The notes: a model not told the origin generated them from the letters alone. Positions 22,770 to 35,200 are shown, counted from the first letter of the stretch. The stretch is DNA of 64,000 nucleotides from Tilletiopsis washingtonensis (GCF_003144115.1 NW_020312018.1:419658-483657); one strand, 5' to 3'. Made by a program: numbers and translations.

Positions 22770-24558
22770 ATGGTCCAGGACATCGTCGCCGAGGCCAGCA
22801 ACGGACACGCCGCCGCCGCCAATGGCCACGCCAATGGTAACGGCCACGCCAATGGCAACGGCAAGGCCGCGCCCGCGTACGGCTTCAGCACACGCGCCAT
22901 CCACGTCGGCTCCGAGCCCGACGAGGGCACGCAGGCTGTGATCCCGGCCATCAGCCTCAGCACCACGTACAAGCAGGACGGCGTCGGCGGCATCAAGGTG
23001 CGTGCAGGGAAGGCGGCGGTGGCAGTGGCAGTGGAGCGGAGGAGAGCGCAGCAGCCGGCAGACGGGTCTGGCCGGAGATGAGCACACTGCCGAGGGCAGA
23101 CGTGGAGCCAGCGCCCTGTGAGCGATGGGAGCGCTGCCTTGATGAGCGCTGAGGACGCATCGGCGTCCTGTGAAGACGCGCTCTGCCGCAGGCCTCTCTC
23201 TTCCATTTGTACCTGCGCTGACCAGCTCACCAGGCATACGAGTACTCCCGCTCTGCCAACCCGAACCGCGATGGCTTCGAGCGCGCGCTCGCCTCGCTCG
23301 AGGGCGGCAAACACGGCCTGGCCTTTGCCAGCGGCAGCGCCACGACGGCCACCATCCTCGCGTCGCTGGCGCCCGGCAGCCACGTGCTGAGTGTCAATGA
23401 CGTGTACGGCGGCACATACCGGTGAGTCGTGCTGCGCTGCGCCGGTGCTGTGCGGCTCCTCATGCATGCGCCCGGCAGCTACTTCACAAAGGTTGCGTCG
23501 ACGATGCAGAACGTGGTGACGGACTTTGCGGAGCTCGGCGGCGAGCGTGAGGAGGTCGAGGCGACGCTGAAGAGCAAGCTGACTGCGCAGACCAAGGTGC
23601 GTCGTGCGTGGAAGGATGCAGGAGCCGGTGCTGACGCGCCGCACAGCTCGTCTGGCTCGAGACGCCGACGAACCCGACGCTGCGGCTCATCGACATTCGC
23701 CTCGTCGCCGAGGTCGTCAAGGCGGTCGCACCGCAGGCGGCGCTTGTGGTCGACAGCACGTTCCTCTCGCCGTGGTACCAGAACCCGCTGGCGCTCGGCG
23801 CCGACATCGTCGTGCACTCGATCACCAAGTACATCAACGGCCACTCGGACGTGGTGATGGGCGCAGCAGTCACGAACGACGAGGCGTGGGCGCAGAAGCT
23901 GCGCTTCCTGCAGAACTCGTGAGTGTGGCGTGCAGTGCGGCGCCTCGAGGCGCTGGCTGACCCGCGACGCACAGCATCGGCGCCGTGCCGTCTGCCTTCG
24001 ACTCGTGGCTCGCCCTCCGCGGCCTCAAGACGCTGCCGCTGCGCCTGCGCGCCCACGGCGAGTCGGCGCTGGCTGTGGCCGAGCACCTGGCGCAGCACCC
24101 CGCCGTCGCCGAGGTCATCTACCCGGGCTTGCCATCGCACCCGTCGCACGCCCTCGCCCGCACACAGGTCGCCCCGCGCGCGGCCCCCAAGGCCGATAGC
24201 GGCGCCTTTGCGTACGGCGGCATGGTCTCGTTCCGCCTGCGCAGCAATCCCAAGGACGAGCGGCCGGCAAAGGCATTCCTCAAGAAGCTGCGCGTCTTTA
24301 CGCTCGCCGAGAGCCTCGGCGGCGTCGAGAGCCTGATCGAGCTGCCGAGCCTCATGACGCATGCGAGCGTGTCCGACGAGGACCGTGAGAAGCTCGGGTG
24401 AGTGCAGCGCTGGTAAGCGCCGCGATGACGGCGTGACCTTGCTGACCCGCGCCCGCAGCGTCGAGCACAACCTCGTGCGCGTGTCGGTCGGCCTCGAGGA
24501 CATCGAGGACCTCATCGCCGACCTGGACCACGGCCTCGAGGGCCTGCAACTCGCCTAG
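22770..24558 (+). CDS. CYS3: Cystathionine gamma-lyase
   Basis: This is a PLP-dependent enzyme that splits cystathionine into cysteine, 2-oxobutyrate and ammonia in the reverse transsulfuration pathway. Exons are 22770-22997, 23234-23421, 23479-23596, 23647-23918, 23975-24397 and 24459-24558, all in phase, for about 442 residues. Family marks are YGFSTRAIHVGSEPD, EYSRSANPNRDGFERALASL, AFASGSATTATI for cofactor binding, NDVYGGTYRYF, LETPTNPTLRL, VVDSTFLSPWYQNPL and SITKYINGHSDVVMG with the Schiff-base lysine at K239. The C terminus contains AESLGGVESLIELPSLMTHA and VEHNLVRVSVGLED. It is about 40 residues longer than yeast Cys3 because of a repetitive N-terminal NGH/NGN leader. Cystathionine gamma-synthase is related, but the overall sequence reads as the lyase. 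The first intron (236 bases) is the longest in the gene. Confidence 0.9.
22797..22863 (+). repeat. Codon-level repeat encoding NGH/NGN units in CYS3
   Basis: Within exon 1 the sequence repeats AATGG(C/T)-type units with variable third bases, encoding alternating NGH, ANG and NGN motifs at about residues 11-31. It gives a flexible leader absent from yeast Cys3. The third-base variation suggests that the protein repeat is kept or that the repeat is not recent. Confidence 0.7.
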
Positions 24559-25225
24559 CTCCGATCGCATCCCGTCTTCCTCACTCACTTACGGCCCTGT
24601 CTGCCCATAGACTGCTCTCGGCGCTTAATGACATCTTACCCCTCTGCTCGGAGTGTTCTCGCCCAGCCACGGGCAGCCGGTGTGGTCTCTTGCCGAGCAT
24701 CTGAGTTTGAGCCTACCCGGGACAGCGGGCGGCAGCGCGTTGAGGAAGATGCTCATCGGCTGTCATGCAGTCCGGGACGATTGCGTGGATGTGTGACACG
24801 AGGGGTATGGATACCGAGCGGCGAGAAGATACGTTGATGAGGGCCGAGCGAGGATCGCGCGCGCGGGGGCACGTCAAGGCAAGCCGGCGGCAGAGCTCGC
24901 GGCGCCGCGCGCGCCGGCGGCGGCTGTTGTGCCGGAGCTTCGCTCTTCCTGCTTGACCGCACGCTCCCTCACCGTCCGTCCTCCTCGCCGCGCGCTCCTG
25001 CCGCAACAGCAGCCCACCGTGCTGCCTCAGTCGGCCGCGCCAGTCGCACGCAGTCAGGCCCCAGGCTAGCAGACCCGCAGCCACCCGAGCCGAGGTCGTC
25101 GTCGTGGCGGGCGCGCCAGCGTGCACCGCTCGTGTGCGAGCCGACTTAGCACCGCGGCCGCCTCGTCGCAGCACCCTGAGCCAGACACTCCTCTGTGCGC
25201 TCGTGGGCGCCTCACTGCGCGCGCC
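24559..25225. other. Intergenic region between CYS3 and the Zn2Cys6 gene
   Basis: This holds the CYS3 3' flank and the promoter of the downstream regulator. An open frame continues upstream of 25226 in phase but contains no ATG start, so it is treated as leader sequence. Nothing else is recognised. Confidence 0.5.
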
Positions 25226-27236
25226 ATGTCGGCGCGCAGCAGCAGCATCGGCAGCCCTGCGGCGCTGCACACGGCCGGCGCAGTGCCGCACATCGCCCGA
25301 CCTGTGTCCAGCGCCTCGTCGCCGGCGTCGTCGTCGCGCGCCGCGAGCGTCGCCTCAGGCTCGGCCCTGCCTGTGCGCACGGCGTGCGAGTCTTGCCGCA
25401 CGCGCAAGCTCAAGTGCGACGGCGTGCAGCCGGCGTGCTCGCGCTGCTGCGACGACGAGCGTCCGTGTGTCTTTGGTGAGTTGCGAGGCACGAGGAGCCG
25501 CGAGGCGGGGAGTATCTGCCACGTCCACGCCTGCGCTGTCCCGTCACGCGAGCGCACACCAGCTCTGCTTGGCTGACATCGCTGCCGCAGCCACGCGCAA
25601 GCCCATCGGCCGGCCGAAGAAGCGCAAGGGCCAGGAGGCGTCCAGCTCGCAGCCCGACAGTGGCGCGCATGTCGAGGCAGCGGCCAAGCGAGTCAAGGCC
25701 GAGGCCGCTCAGCGCGACTCGATGCCACCAAGCCAGGGCGTCGCCCGAGCCTCGTGCTGCTCCCAGGTGCCGGGCGACTCGCGGCCATCTCCTGCGACTT
25801 CCTCCTCGTCGCGCATGACTGTCGATCCGCGCGAGCTGGCGGCCGGCATGGCACTCTCGCCGCGCTCCACGGCCTCCTCGTCGCGCACGAGCGTCAGCGG
25901 CGAGCATGCACTGCTGCGTCCGCCACAGGACGATGCGCGGCTCTCCACGTCGCCGTCGCTCGACAATCTCGCCGTCGCGGCCTTTCTCAACTCGCTCGAC
26001 TCGCTCGAGATCGGCAGCTCCGACGGCCTGACCTCGGGCATGCTCGATGCATGGACAGCAGCGCCGCCGCAGTCTCCGAGCATGCAAGGCGGCGCCGGCG
26101 GCCCGAGTGGGTCGTGGGGCTTGCCTTGCAGCGTAGTGGATAACGACGTGTCGTACGCAGTGCCGGCGGACTTTTCCTGGTGGGCGCCAGACTGGCTCGA
26201 CAATGTGCCGCCGCCGCCGCCTCCCGGCGGCAAGGGAAGCGCTCCTCTTGCCGCCAGTGCACAGGCTGCGGCCCTGCGGTCAGACGCCTCGTCTTCATCA
26301 TCCACCTCGACGTGGCCGAGGGGCAAGGACGCGGGCATGGGCAGCGGGCGTATCGAGACGGAGCAGGGCGCCATTCTGGAAGGACAGGGCTGGGAGCAGG
26401 AGCCAGACCCCAAGCTCGTCCAGCCAGCAGAGGCAAAGCCGTGCGAGGTCACCGGTGCCGCGACATGCTGCTGCGGCAGCAAGCCGAGTGCAGCGCCTGC
26501 GTCCGACGCCCCGCCTGCCACACCTGCCGCTGCCGCTCCGAGCGCCAAGGGCAAGCAGCGGGTGCACTGCGTGCCGAATCCCAGCGGCAAGGGCTGCACC
26601 TGTCTCTGCGACGTGTCTGTCGCCTTGCTCAACGTCCGCGGTACGCTGCGTGCCGCTGCTTCGCCTGGCGCAGCCGCTACGGCATCCGCGCCGGCCGCCT
26701 CGCAGTCGGCCGGGACCACGCTGCACCTCACGCTCTCGGCCTCGCAGGCCGTGGCAGCGCAGTGCGCCTGCAGCGCCGACTGTCCGACGTGCCGCTCGGA
26801 CCCCTCGACGCAGCTCTCGGCGGGCCTGCTGATCTCGACGGCGCTGCAGATCTACGCGCGTGCCGTGTCGACGCTGCGCCGCGGCTTTGGCGCCTCGAGT
26901 CCGTCGTCGTCGACGTCTTCGGCGCAGAGCGCCTCGGGCGCGCCGGACTGGGACATCCGCATCGGCGGCTACACGCCGAGCACGACGAATGCGCGCCGCA
27001 TCGCCCTCTTCGCGATGAAGCTCGAGCTGCGCGACCTGCGGGACGCCATCGGCAAAGTCAGCCGCCTCGCCGGCATTCGTTCGCCGCCTGCCGACGACGC
27101 TGCGACTGCTAGCGGCGCTGTGCCTGCAGCATCGGCAGACGCCATCAACCCCGTCGACCAGATTGTCATTCGCAAGCTGCACCAGCAGCTCGGCGAGCTG
27201 CTCCGCACCGTCGAGGCGCTCGAGGGCCAGGACTAG
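25226..27236 (+). CDS. Zn2Cys6 transcription factor with AflR-like C-terminal region
   Basis: This is a fungal binuclear zinc cluster regulator of about 631 residues, from exons 25226-25475 and 25591-27236. The DNA-binding domain reads C-x2-C-x6-C-x6-C-x2-C-x6-C (CESCRTRKLKCDGVQPACSR and on) at about residues 53-80. It is split by the intron just after the last cysteine, as in many family members. Directly after the join is TRKPIGRPKKRKGQ, an AT-hook-like GRPKKRK core and probable nuclear signal. The middle is S/P/A-rich with acidic patches. The C-terminal third has clustered cysteines (VHCVPNPSGKGCTCLCDV, then CACSADCPTCRSDPS). These are followed by helices LLISTALQIYARAVSTLRRG and IRIGGYTPSTTNARRIALF, the spacing seen in AflR-type regulatory domains. 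Targets are unknown. The first ATG of the frame was taken as the start. Confidence 0.85.
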
Positions 27237-28633
27237 CCTGGGACTGCCTGCATGCGCCCCACACTGCTGTATCACACACCACCGCTCCCACTGTCACCGT
27301 TTCACGTTCCACAGCGCCGGGTCGTGCTCGCGAGGCGACGGCGCATGTGTTAGCCTCGCTGTGGCGTGCGACTTGGCGAGCTCTTGGACGGTGTTGGATC
27401 GGACCCTGAGCGGTCAGGTGTGCAGCGAAGGCGTGCTTGCATGAACGCAGAGCAGCTCTGCCAAGCGCCACCATGTGCTTCGCGCCGCTCCCCGGCCCGC
27501 TGCTGCGCTGCTGCGGCTGAGTACTTGCATGCTGCGAGCTGAGAGTGCTCTGAAGTGGACGGCGGCGCTGGACGTTTTGACGCAACGGCGGCAGGTGCAG
27601 CACGGCTGCGATGCTCGATGCTCGTGAAGGCGCGCAGCTCGCCTTCGGCCAAGCTGAGTAAGGGCGTCGCCCCGGTGCGGTCCGAGAGGCGAAGCTCCGA
27701 CCGCAGCGGTGCACGCGCGCAAGAGTCGAGTGCTGCAGTAAGAGTGCCCCTCGGCGCCCTCGCCGTGCTGGCTGATGCCAAGCCGCGGCCCAGCTGCACG
27801 CTCAGGCAGGGCGCGACGCGCGCGCTGCGCCCGCGGAGTCTGGTCCGGCCTCTCCGTGGCGCTGGCCGCGCCGCCGCGCCGCTGCCGCGTCTCGCTTTTC
27901 GCATTTCGCTCTTCGCCTTTCTCCGGCGCACATAAAACGCAGCTCGTGGTGCCATCGCCCCCTGCGAAGAGGTGATGATCCTAATGCAGCGAGGTTCAGG
28001 GCACTCAGGGCCGCCAGGGATACTGGAGGCGTTGCTGCGCCGAGGAGTCATGCACGCTACCCACCTTGGCGAGGGTGCTCTTGGCCAACTGCAGACCGCG
28101 TCGCGGCCGCGTGCTGAGCAGTCGTGGTGGGCGTAGGGCATACGTTGCCCCTCCTCCTTTGCCTACTGCCACCGATGACGAGATCAGCAGCATGCATGCT
28201 CAAGCACGCAGCGGCCGTCTGAGTCTCTGAGGATAGGAGAGGCAAGAGGGACGCCTCCGCCCAGCCCGTTGCACCGCGCTGCGGCGGCAGCACGATGACT
28301 TCTCGGGTCCGAGCTTCGGAGCCTAGGCAGGCTATTTGGCTGGTGCTGTGCCTGTGGGCGAGGCTCGGCCAGGCACGGAGGGAGGGCGGCCGCGGCAGGG
28401 CAGCGGCGCAGCGAGTGCGGTTGGCTCGTGATGCGGCGTGTGGCGGAGCCGGGCGCCAGATTTGGCGCGACGCGCGAGCACGCCATCCTAACTTCCTGCC
28501 CGGTGCGTATCCCGATCTGCACCCGCCGCAGCATGGCATGCGGCTGCGGCTGTGGTACAAGAAGGCGGCCATCTTGGTCCGGCTGGGCTGAGCGCCCATC
28601 CTGCCTTCCCATCCTCCGTCTTCGCACAGCAAC
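27237..28633. other. Intergenic, about 1.4 kb, upstream of the permease
   Basis: No gene could be supported. Open frames reach 263-312 codons on the minus strand but are low-complexity R/A/S/P and lack splice-consistent extensions or family motifs. An A-rich run (CATAAAACG, about 27929-27937) is the only AT-rich island. It is probably the long regulatory region of the permease. Confidence 0.45.
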
Positions 28634-30832
28634 ATGACCTTCCCTTCGCAGGCGCCGGCAGCCGAGCAGCCGACGCGCGCCGAGAGCGAGCACAGCGGCG
28701 CCGACGACTCGCACAAGTCCAAGCTGGGTGCACCCGGCGACGAGGAGGTGCTTGAGCGTGTCGGCAGCCTGGAGGATGCGGCGTGAGCATGTCCCGCGAG
28801 CGGCCAATCTCCTCCGCGCCGCAGCGTACTGACCCGTGCCCCCCGCAGCTCCGTCTCCTCCGACCTGCCCCAGGGCCGCACGCTGGGCCTCATCAGCGCC
28901 TGCGGCGCGACTTTTAATCGCATCGTGGGCACCGGTGTCTTTGCGACGACGTCGACACTTTTCGCGCAGTCGGGGTCGGTGGGTATGGTCCTCATCTACT
29001 ACGTGATCGGCGCGCTCATTGCGGGCGCCGGCTTCGCCGTCTACGCGGAGTGAGTGTGCCGCATGCTCTGAGCCTTGCCGGCGTCTGACGCTGCCTCAGG
29101 TTCGCATGCGCCTTGCCCAAGAACGGCGGCGAGTTGAACTATCTGCAGCACGCCTACCGGCGCCCGAAGCACCTGGTGCTTGCGCTGTACGCGTCGCAGG
29201 CCTTGCTGCTCGGCCAGGCTGCCGGCAACGCCGGCGTCGCCGGCCGCTACTTCTGGCGTGCGGGCGGCAACGCGCCGTCGCAGTGGAGCTCGCGAGGTGA
29301 GTCAGAGAGCAAGCGGGCGGCGCGACACGACGAGAGGAGAGGATGGTGGTCGAGAGGCGCCGCGGCGGGGCGCGGCCGAAAGTCAACCCATGGGCAGCGC
29401 GGCCCGTGCGCCGCGCCCGGCGACGCCCTCGCCTCCTCCCTGTTTGGCGGCTGACAGACCTCGCCGTCGCAGCCATTGGCGTCGCCGTCATCGTCTCTGC
29501 AGTCCTTCTCCACGGCACATCCATCAAGTGGGGTGTGCGCTTCCAAAACGCCATCGGAGCATTCAAGATTGCCATCATGCTGGTCATCGTGTTTGCGGGC
29601 TTCGCGGCGCTGGGCGGCCACACGCGCGTCCCCGTCGTGCCGAGCAACTTCGACAATGCCTTCGCCGGCAGCCGCAGCGACATCTACGGCATCGCATCGT
29701 GCATCGTGCGTACGTCGGGCCGTGAATTATGACGCCAGGCTGACGCTATCTCCCTTCGGCTTCGACACTGCTCAGTACAATGTGAGCAGAGCGCGACGCC
29801 GCGCATCGTCGACTCGCCGCTGACTTGACACGCTCGCAGGCTCTCTGGTCCTACGTTGGCTTCTCTAATACCCTGTATGCAGCGGGCGAATTGAAGAACC
29901 CCACGCGCACCATTCGCCGCATGGGACCGATCGTGATCGGCGGCGTCGCGGTTCTCTATGTGCTCATCCAGGTGGCCTACTTTGCTGCCGTGCCGCGCGA
30001 GCAGATCCTCGCCTCGACTCAGGTGAGCAAGGAAAAGATGCCCGGGCACGTGCATGGTGACTAACCGTTCATCACGCTGTCCAGATTATCGCTGCCGAGT
30101 TCTTCGCCAACGTCTTCGGCGAGCGCTCGGCGCGGGCTCTCAGCGTCTTCGTCGCACTGAGCGCCACCGCCAACGTGTACGCCGTGATCTTCGCGCAGGG
30201 TGCGTGATGTCTCCGGAGCCGGCCGTGCAGCTTCTTGCTGACCAGCGTCACTCCCTCTCGCTCCAGGCCGTGTGAACCAGGCTCTGGGCCGCGACGGCCT
30301 CGTGCCCTTCTCCAAGGTGCTGGCGTCCAACCGCCCCTTCAACGCGCCGCTCGCCGGCCTGGCGTGGCACGCCGTGGTCACGCTCGTGATCCTGCTGGCG
30401 CCGCCGGCCGGCGACGCCTACAACTTCGTGCTCAACCTGTCGTCCTATCCGCTCAACGTCATCAACACGGCGGTCGGCTTCGCACTGGTGCTCGCCTACC
30501 TGCCGCTCTCGCTGCGCCCGGCGTGGGCACGCGAGTGGACCTCGCCCTTCCGCGCGACGCTGCCGGTCGCCGTCTTCTTCACGCTCGTGTCCGCCTTCCT
30601 CGTCGTCGTGCCCTGGCTGCCGCCGGTGCGCGCGGACGAGAGCGTGTACGACACGCTGTGGTACGCGCTCGCGCCCGCCGTCTCGATCGGCATCTTTGCG
30701 CTGGGCGCCGTGTACTGGCTTGTCTGGTACCACGTCCTGCCGCGCCTCGGCGGCTACACGCTCGTCCCCGTCGACACGCGCCTGTCTGACAACACGCGCG
30801 TCACGGTGTACGAGAAGCGCAAGACGGAGTAG
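28634..30832 (+). CDS. MUP1: Amino acid permease of the Mup1 (high-affinity methionine) type
   Basis: This is a plasma membrane amino acid transporter of the APC superfamily, with about 12 membrane spans and 549 residues. Exons are 28634-28782, 28849-29049, 29100-29296, 29473-29705, 29776-29781, 29840-30022, 30085-30199 and 30267-30832, all phases fitting. After a charged, serine-rich N-terminal tail of about 55 residues come RTLGLISACGATFNRIVGTG (the substrate-binding first span with its GTG turn), FACALPKNGGELNYL, WSYVGFSNTLYAAGELKNPT, VQ(A)YF(A)A-type segments, NVYAVIFAQGRVNQALGRDG and YPLNVINTAVGFALVLAYLP. These match the Mup1/LAT pattern. The 6-base exon supplies YN before ALWSYVGFSN. 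Methionine or cysteine as substrate is inferred from family resemblance only. The 3' end faces the next gene 116 bases away. Confidence 0.85.
29776..29781 (+). other. Six-base microexon (TACAAT) in the permease gene
   Basis: Six bases encoding Tyr261-Asn262 lie between acceptor GCTCAG and donor GTGAGC. The flanking introns are 70 and 58 bases, each with a GCTGAC branch-like site. Including it keeps the frame and gives the expected YN before ALWSYVGFSN. Skipping it would also keep the frame but lose two residues in a conserved span. Confidence 0.65.
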
Positions 30833-30948
30833 GCGCCCCCCTTTACCCTTCTGGCTGCGATGCAATGTCACACGTCTTGATGCACATGCCGCAAAGGTGA
30901 TGAGTGGTATATTGCTGGCTGTGCAGGCCAGGTGTCTATATGTCGCCG

Positions 30949-31635
30949 CTATGCAGCCTTGGTGCCGAAGCCGATGGCCGCGAGCTCGGGCGCGATATGC
31001 TCGTCGAATGCCCGGGCGCGCTCCAGCATGTCGGCCCACGGATCGCTCTCCGGCCCTGGCGGCGCGCCGTTGCTGCCGTCTGCCGTGTCTGCACCGCCCT
31101 CGTCCTCTGCCGCGAGCGCTGAGGCGCCTCCTGCGGCCGCGAGCTGGGCCGACGGTGCAGTCAAGACCAGCAGAAGTGCCGCCGGCGTCTGTATTGAGTA
31201 GATCATCGACGCTCCGAGCTGGGCAGGCAGCGCATCGTCAGCACTCGCACATCCAGCCAGCTTCGGCTTGCTTCACGCCGCCCTTGCTCTACGTGCACAC
31301 ACACTCACCTCAGTGTCGATCAGCACAGGCGGGCAGCGTGCGCCGGCGCTCGGCTTGGGCTCCTCGCGCCAGGCCTGCGTCGCAATCGCTGCCAGCAGGC
31401 GCGCCCGCTCGTCGCGGCCGATGCCGTCGCGCGCGTCGGGCGCGCCACGCATCAGCGCCGAGGACGGCGGGACGGCTGCTGGCCGTGCTGCATCTGCAGA
31501 GCTCTCTGCATCTTGCGGCGGCAGTGCGGCCGAGGCGTAGAGGAGGCCCGAGTCGGGCAGCGCGAGGAGCGCCAGGTCGCATGGCGCCACGAGGAGCGTC
31601 TCGAGGGCCGCGTGCACGGCGGCGGGGCGCAGCAT
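30949..31635 (-). CDS. Roadblock/LC7 protein resembling LAMTOR2 (Ragulator/EGO complex)
   Basis: This is a small scaffold protein likely to sit on the vacuole or lysosome in the complex that recruits Rag GTPases and activates TORC1. Exons 31309-31635 and 30949-31218 give about 198 residues. The start MLRPAAVHAALETLL matches the LAMTOR2 opening (MLRP then a helix). Next come ALLALPDSGLLYASA as the first strand pair and RARLLAAIATQAWRE, which parallels the LAMTOR2 AAIASNIW helix. VLIDTELGASMIYSIQTPAA and LLLVLTAP are later strands, and LERARAFDEHIAPELAAIGF is the closing helix. LAMTOR2 is 125 residues. The extra length is two low-complexity A/S/P/G loops, around residues 42-60 and 135-165. Other roadblock proteins are possible, but the MLRP start and helix order favour LAMTOR2. 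Confidence 0.7.
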
Positions 31636-32284
31636 GCCTGCGGTGGCGCAAGGGAGAGAGCGTGGCAGGGCTGGCTGAGTCTGCAGGCCCGTGCTGGTGG
31701 AGCTTGTGGGCCGCGCGCCGGGGGAGGTCGTGGTGGGAGGGAGACGAGCGTCGCGGCGCCTCGTCGCGGCGGTGTGCTAGCTTGGCGGGCGTGCGACCTG
31801 TTCCCACGGTGGGTGCTCGGTGCACGGCGGGCGCGTCATTGTGCGCGACACTGCCGAGGTGCCGCGGGCTGCTCCACCACGGCGGCTGGGCACAGGCCGC
31901 CGCCGGACCAGACCCCTGCGTGGCCGGCCGCGGCCGTGCGATGCGGGACCGCCGGCCACAGCCAGCACAGGCGCTGGGATGGTTGCTGCACCCTCTCTCC
32001 TCCCTCCATCTCCCGTGCGCCCGGCTCCCACCTCATCGTCAGGGACGTCTCCTCTGCAAGCGCTGTCTTCTGCGCCTCGGCCCCCTCTTGCTGCTCGCAC
32101 GTGGCACACGTCGCCGCACACAGCTCTCTCCGGCCCGTGCTGCGCATCCACTCCACACCGACAGTCACTCCACGAGCGCAGCACCGCCGGCAGCTTCATC
32201 CCTTACGACGCACCCTCGCCTGCCTGCCTGTGCGCAGAGCCCGGCCGCGGCGCACGCCGCGCTGCCCGTGCGGCGTAGCCCGCC
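31636..32284. promoter_or_regulatory. Divergent promoter region between the LAMTOR2-like gene and VPS13
   Basis: The region lies between divergent starts at 31635 (-) and 32285 (+). The side next to VPS13 is rich in C, T and CA runs (about 31990-32230). No discrete element is recognised. Confidence 0.45.
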
Positions 32285-35200
32285 ATGCTCGAGGGCGTCC
32301 TCGCGACAGTGCTCAACCGCTTCCTCGCGAGCTATGTTGATGGCCTGAACACGAGCCAGCTGAATGTGGGCATCTGGAGCGGCGATGTCAAGCTGCGCAA
32401 GTGAGTCGCTGCTGCAGCACGCGAGGGCACGCTCGAGGCTGCACAGACCACTGACGGGCGCCACAGCCTGCGGCTAAAGACGTCTGCGCTCGACAAGTTC
32501 CGCCTGCCGATCGATGTCAAGGAGGGCTACCTGGGCGATCTCACCCTCTCCATCCCCTGGTCCAACCTCAAGGGCAAGCCCGTGCGCGTGCTCGTCGAGA
32601 ATGTGTATCTGCTCGCCGCGCCCAAGGAGGCGTCCGCCGAGGTCGATGAAGACGAGGAGCGGGAGCGTGCAGAGGCGGCCAAGCAGGAGAAGCTGGCGAA
32701 CGCAGAGCTCCTCGGCGGCGGCAGCAAGGTCGGCGTCAGCGAAGGTGAGTAGCGTCACGGCCCCGGCGTGCCAAAGGTGCGCCGCCAGCAGCAGCGCTCA
32801 TCTCTGCTGCTCTCAGAGGATGCGCAGAAGAACGAGAGCTTTACCAGCAGCCTGGTGGCCAAGATCGTCGACAATCTGCAAATCACCGTGCGCAATATCC
32901 GTGAGTCGTCTGCTCGAGAAGCGAGCGACTTCGTGCTGACTGCTCGCAGACGTACGATACGAGGACAAGCTGTCGAATCCAGAGGTGCGTGCGCGATACC
33001 TCTGGCTGCGCAGTGCAGCTGGCTGAGTCCTCCCTCGCGCAGCATCCCTTCTCGGCCGGTCTCACGCTCGCCGAGTTCTCTGCCGTCTCGACCGACAAGG
33101 ACTGGAACCCGACCTTTGTGCAGAACAGCCGGGAGGGCACGCACAAGGTACGTTGATGCGCCCTGAGCCTCGCCCACTCAGCTGACATCTCCGCGCGCAG
33201 CTTGCTCGCCTCGAGTCGCTAGCAGCGTACTGGGACACTGACGCAGAGAGCCTGGCGGGCTTCGAGATCTCAGAGGCGCAGAAGAAGTTCGCAAGCCTCA
33301 TTGCGCGCGATGGGCGCGTGCCGGAGCACCAGTACATCCTGAAGCCCGTGTCCGGAGCTGGTCGCGTGAGTGCAGCTGAGCGTCGTGCACGAGACGACGC
33401 TGACTGGGCGACATACAGCTCGTCATGCGCCGCGAGATGACGTCCGAGATTCCCAAGATGGACGCGCAGCTGCTGTTCGACCAGCTCGGCTTCACGCTCG
33501 ACGACGAGCAGTACCGCGATGTGATCTCCGTCGCCGATCTGTTCCACTTCTACACGCGGCAGGCGCAGTACCGCCGCTTCCGGCCAACGGCAGAGGAAGT
33601 CGAGCAGAACCGTCCGCGGGCGCTGCTGCGCTTCGCCGGCCGGGCGATCCTGTCGGAGGTGCATGAGAAGCGCAAGGTCTGGACTTGGGACTACTTTGCG
33701 CAGCGGCGAGACGAGCGGCGAGAGTATGTGCGCCTCTTCAAGGTCAAGGAGACGGCCACGCAAAAAGCCAACCAGCACCAGGCCGCCGCGGCCGTGCCAC
33801 AGAGCGACGAGGGCTCGCAGCTGCGGGACCTTGAGCGGCAGCTTGGATACAAAGACATCCGCTTCTACCGCTCGATCGCGCGGCACGAGCTGCGCAAGGA
33901 GCGCGCCGCGAAGCAGAAGGACCACCTGGCGCTCGGCCACTCCAGCTCCTCTGCTGCGCCGGCAGGCGACGGCGCAGGAGGGGGCGGCGGCGGAGGCGGC
34001 TGGCTCGGCTGGATCTGGGGCGGCGGCGGCCACCACAAGGGCGCAGCGCAGGACCAGCCCGGCATGCTCAACGACGAGCAGCGCAAGGAGCTCTACGATG
34101 CCATCGAGTGGGACGAGAGCATGGGCACGGACGCACTGACGCAGGCCGTCGACCTGCCGGGCGATGCGATGAAGCTGCGCCTCACCACGAAGCTGCAGAC
34201 TGGCTCGCTCGCGCTGCGGGACCACTCGCGCGGCACCGAGATCCTGTCGCTCGTCTTCGACAGCCTGCAGGCCGACGTCAACCAGCGCGTGGACAACTTC
34301 GAGGCCGCCGTGTCGCTCGGCGGGCTGCGTGTGTACGACGGCACCACGGCCAACTCGCTGTACCCGCAGGTCGTGCGCGTCAAGGACGACGTGCTCGACA
34401 TCCCCGGGCGCGAGAACAGCGGCAGCGGCACCGTCGAGCAGGCGGCGCACGAGGTGGGCAAGGAGTCGGACCCCGACAACCCGTTCTTCTACCTCAAATT
34501 TGAGAACAAGCCGCTCGACCGGCGCGCCGACAACGCGCTGACCGTGAAGATGCGCAGCATGGAGATCATCTACCACAAGTCGTACGTCGAGAACATCGTG
34601 CGCTTCTTCAAGCCGCCAGAGAGCGAGCTGGAGCTCATCGGCGCACTGATCGACGTGGCGAGCGAGACGATCGAGGGCATCCGCAAGGAGACGCGCGCCG
34701 GCCTCGAGAATGCGCTCGAGAATCACAAGACGATCGACGTCGTGCTCGACGTCAAGGCGCCAATCATCATCGTGCCCGAGGACGTCACCGCCAAGCAGTG
34801 CCAGCACATCGTGCTTGACGCCGGCCACATCGCCGTGCGCTCCGTGCTTGCCGACCAGAGCGCGCTGGACACGGTGCGCAGCAAGCAGCACAAGCAATAC
34901 GACGAGGACGACTACCGCCAGCTCGAGTCGCTCATGTACGACCGCTTCTTCGTCAAGCTCGAGAGCATGCAGCTCGTCATGGGCCCCGACATCGAGACGT
35001 GTCTGCGCAGTCTGGCCGTCGACTCGCCGAGCCACGCGTCGCATCTGCTCGAGCGCATCAACCTCGACTTTACGCTGCACAACTCGATCCTGCCCAAGGC
35101 GCCGAATCTCACCAAGTTCAAGATCACCGGCCACCTGCCGACGCTGCGTGTCAACTTCTCTGACCGCAAGTACAAGGCGCTGATGCAGGTGATCGACGTG

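Noticed and set aside
27350-28995. Minus-strand frames of 263 and 312 codons upstream of the permease
   Set aside because: They have low-complexity composition, no motif, and one runs over supported permease exons. Treated as intergenic.
22770-30832. A sulfur amino acid gene cluster (CYS3, Zn2Cys6 regulator, Mup1-type permease)
   Set aside because: The order is suggestive, but each gene has its own large upstream region, the regulator has no known sulfur link, and the permease substrate is not established. Neighbourhood alone does not support a cluster.
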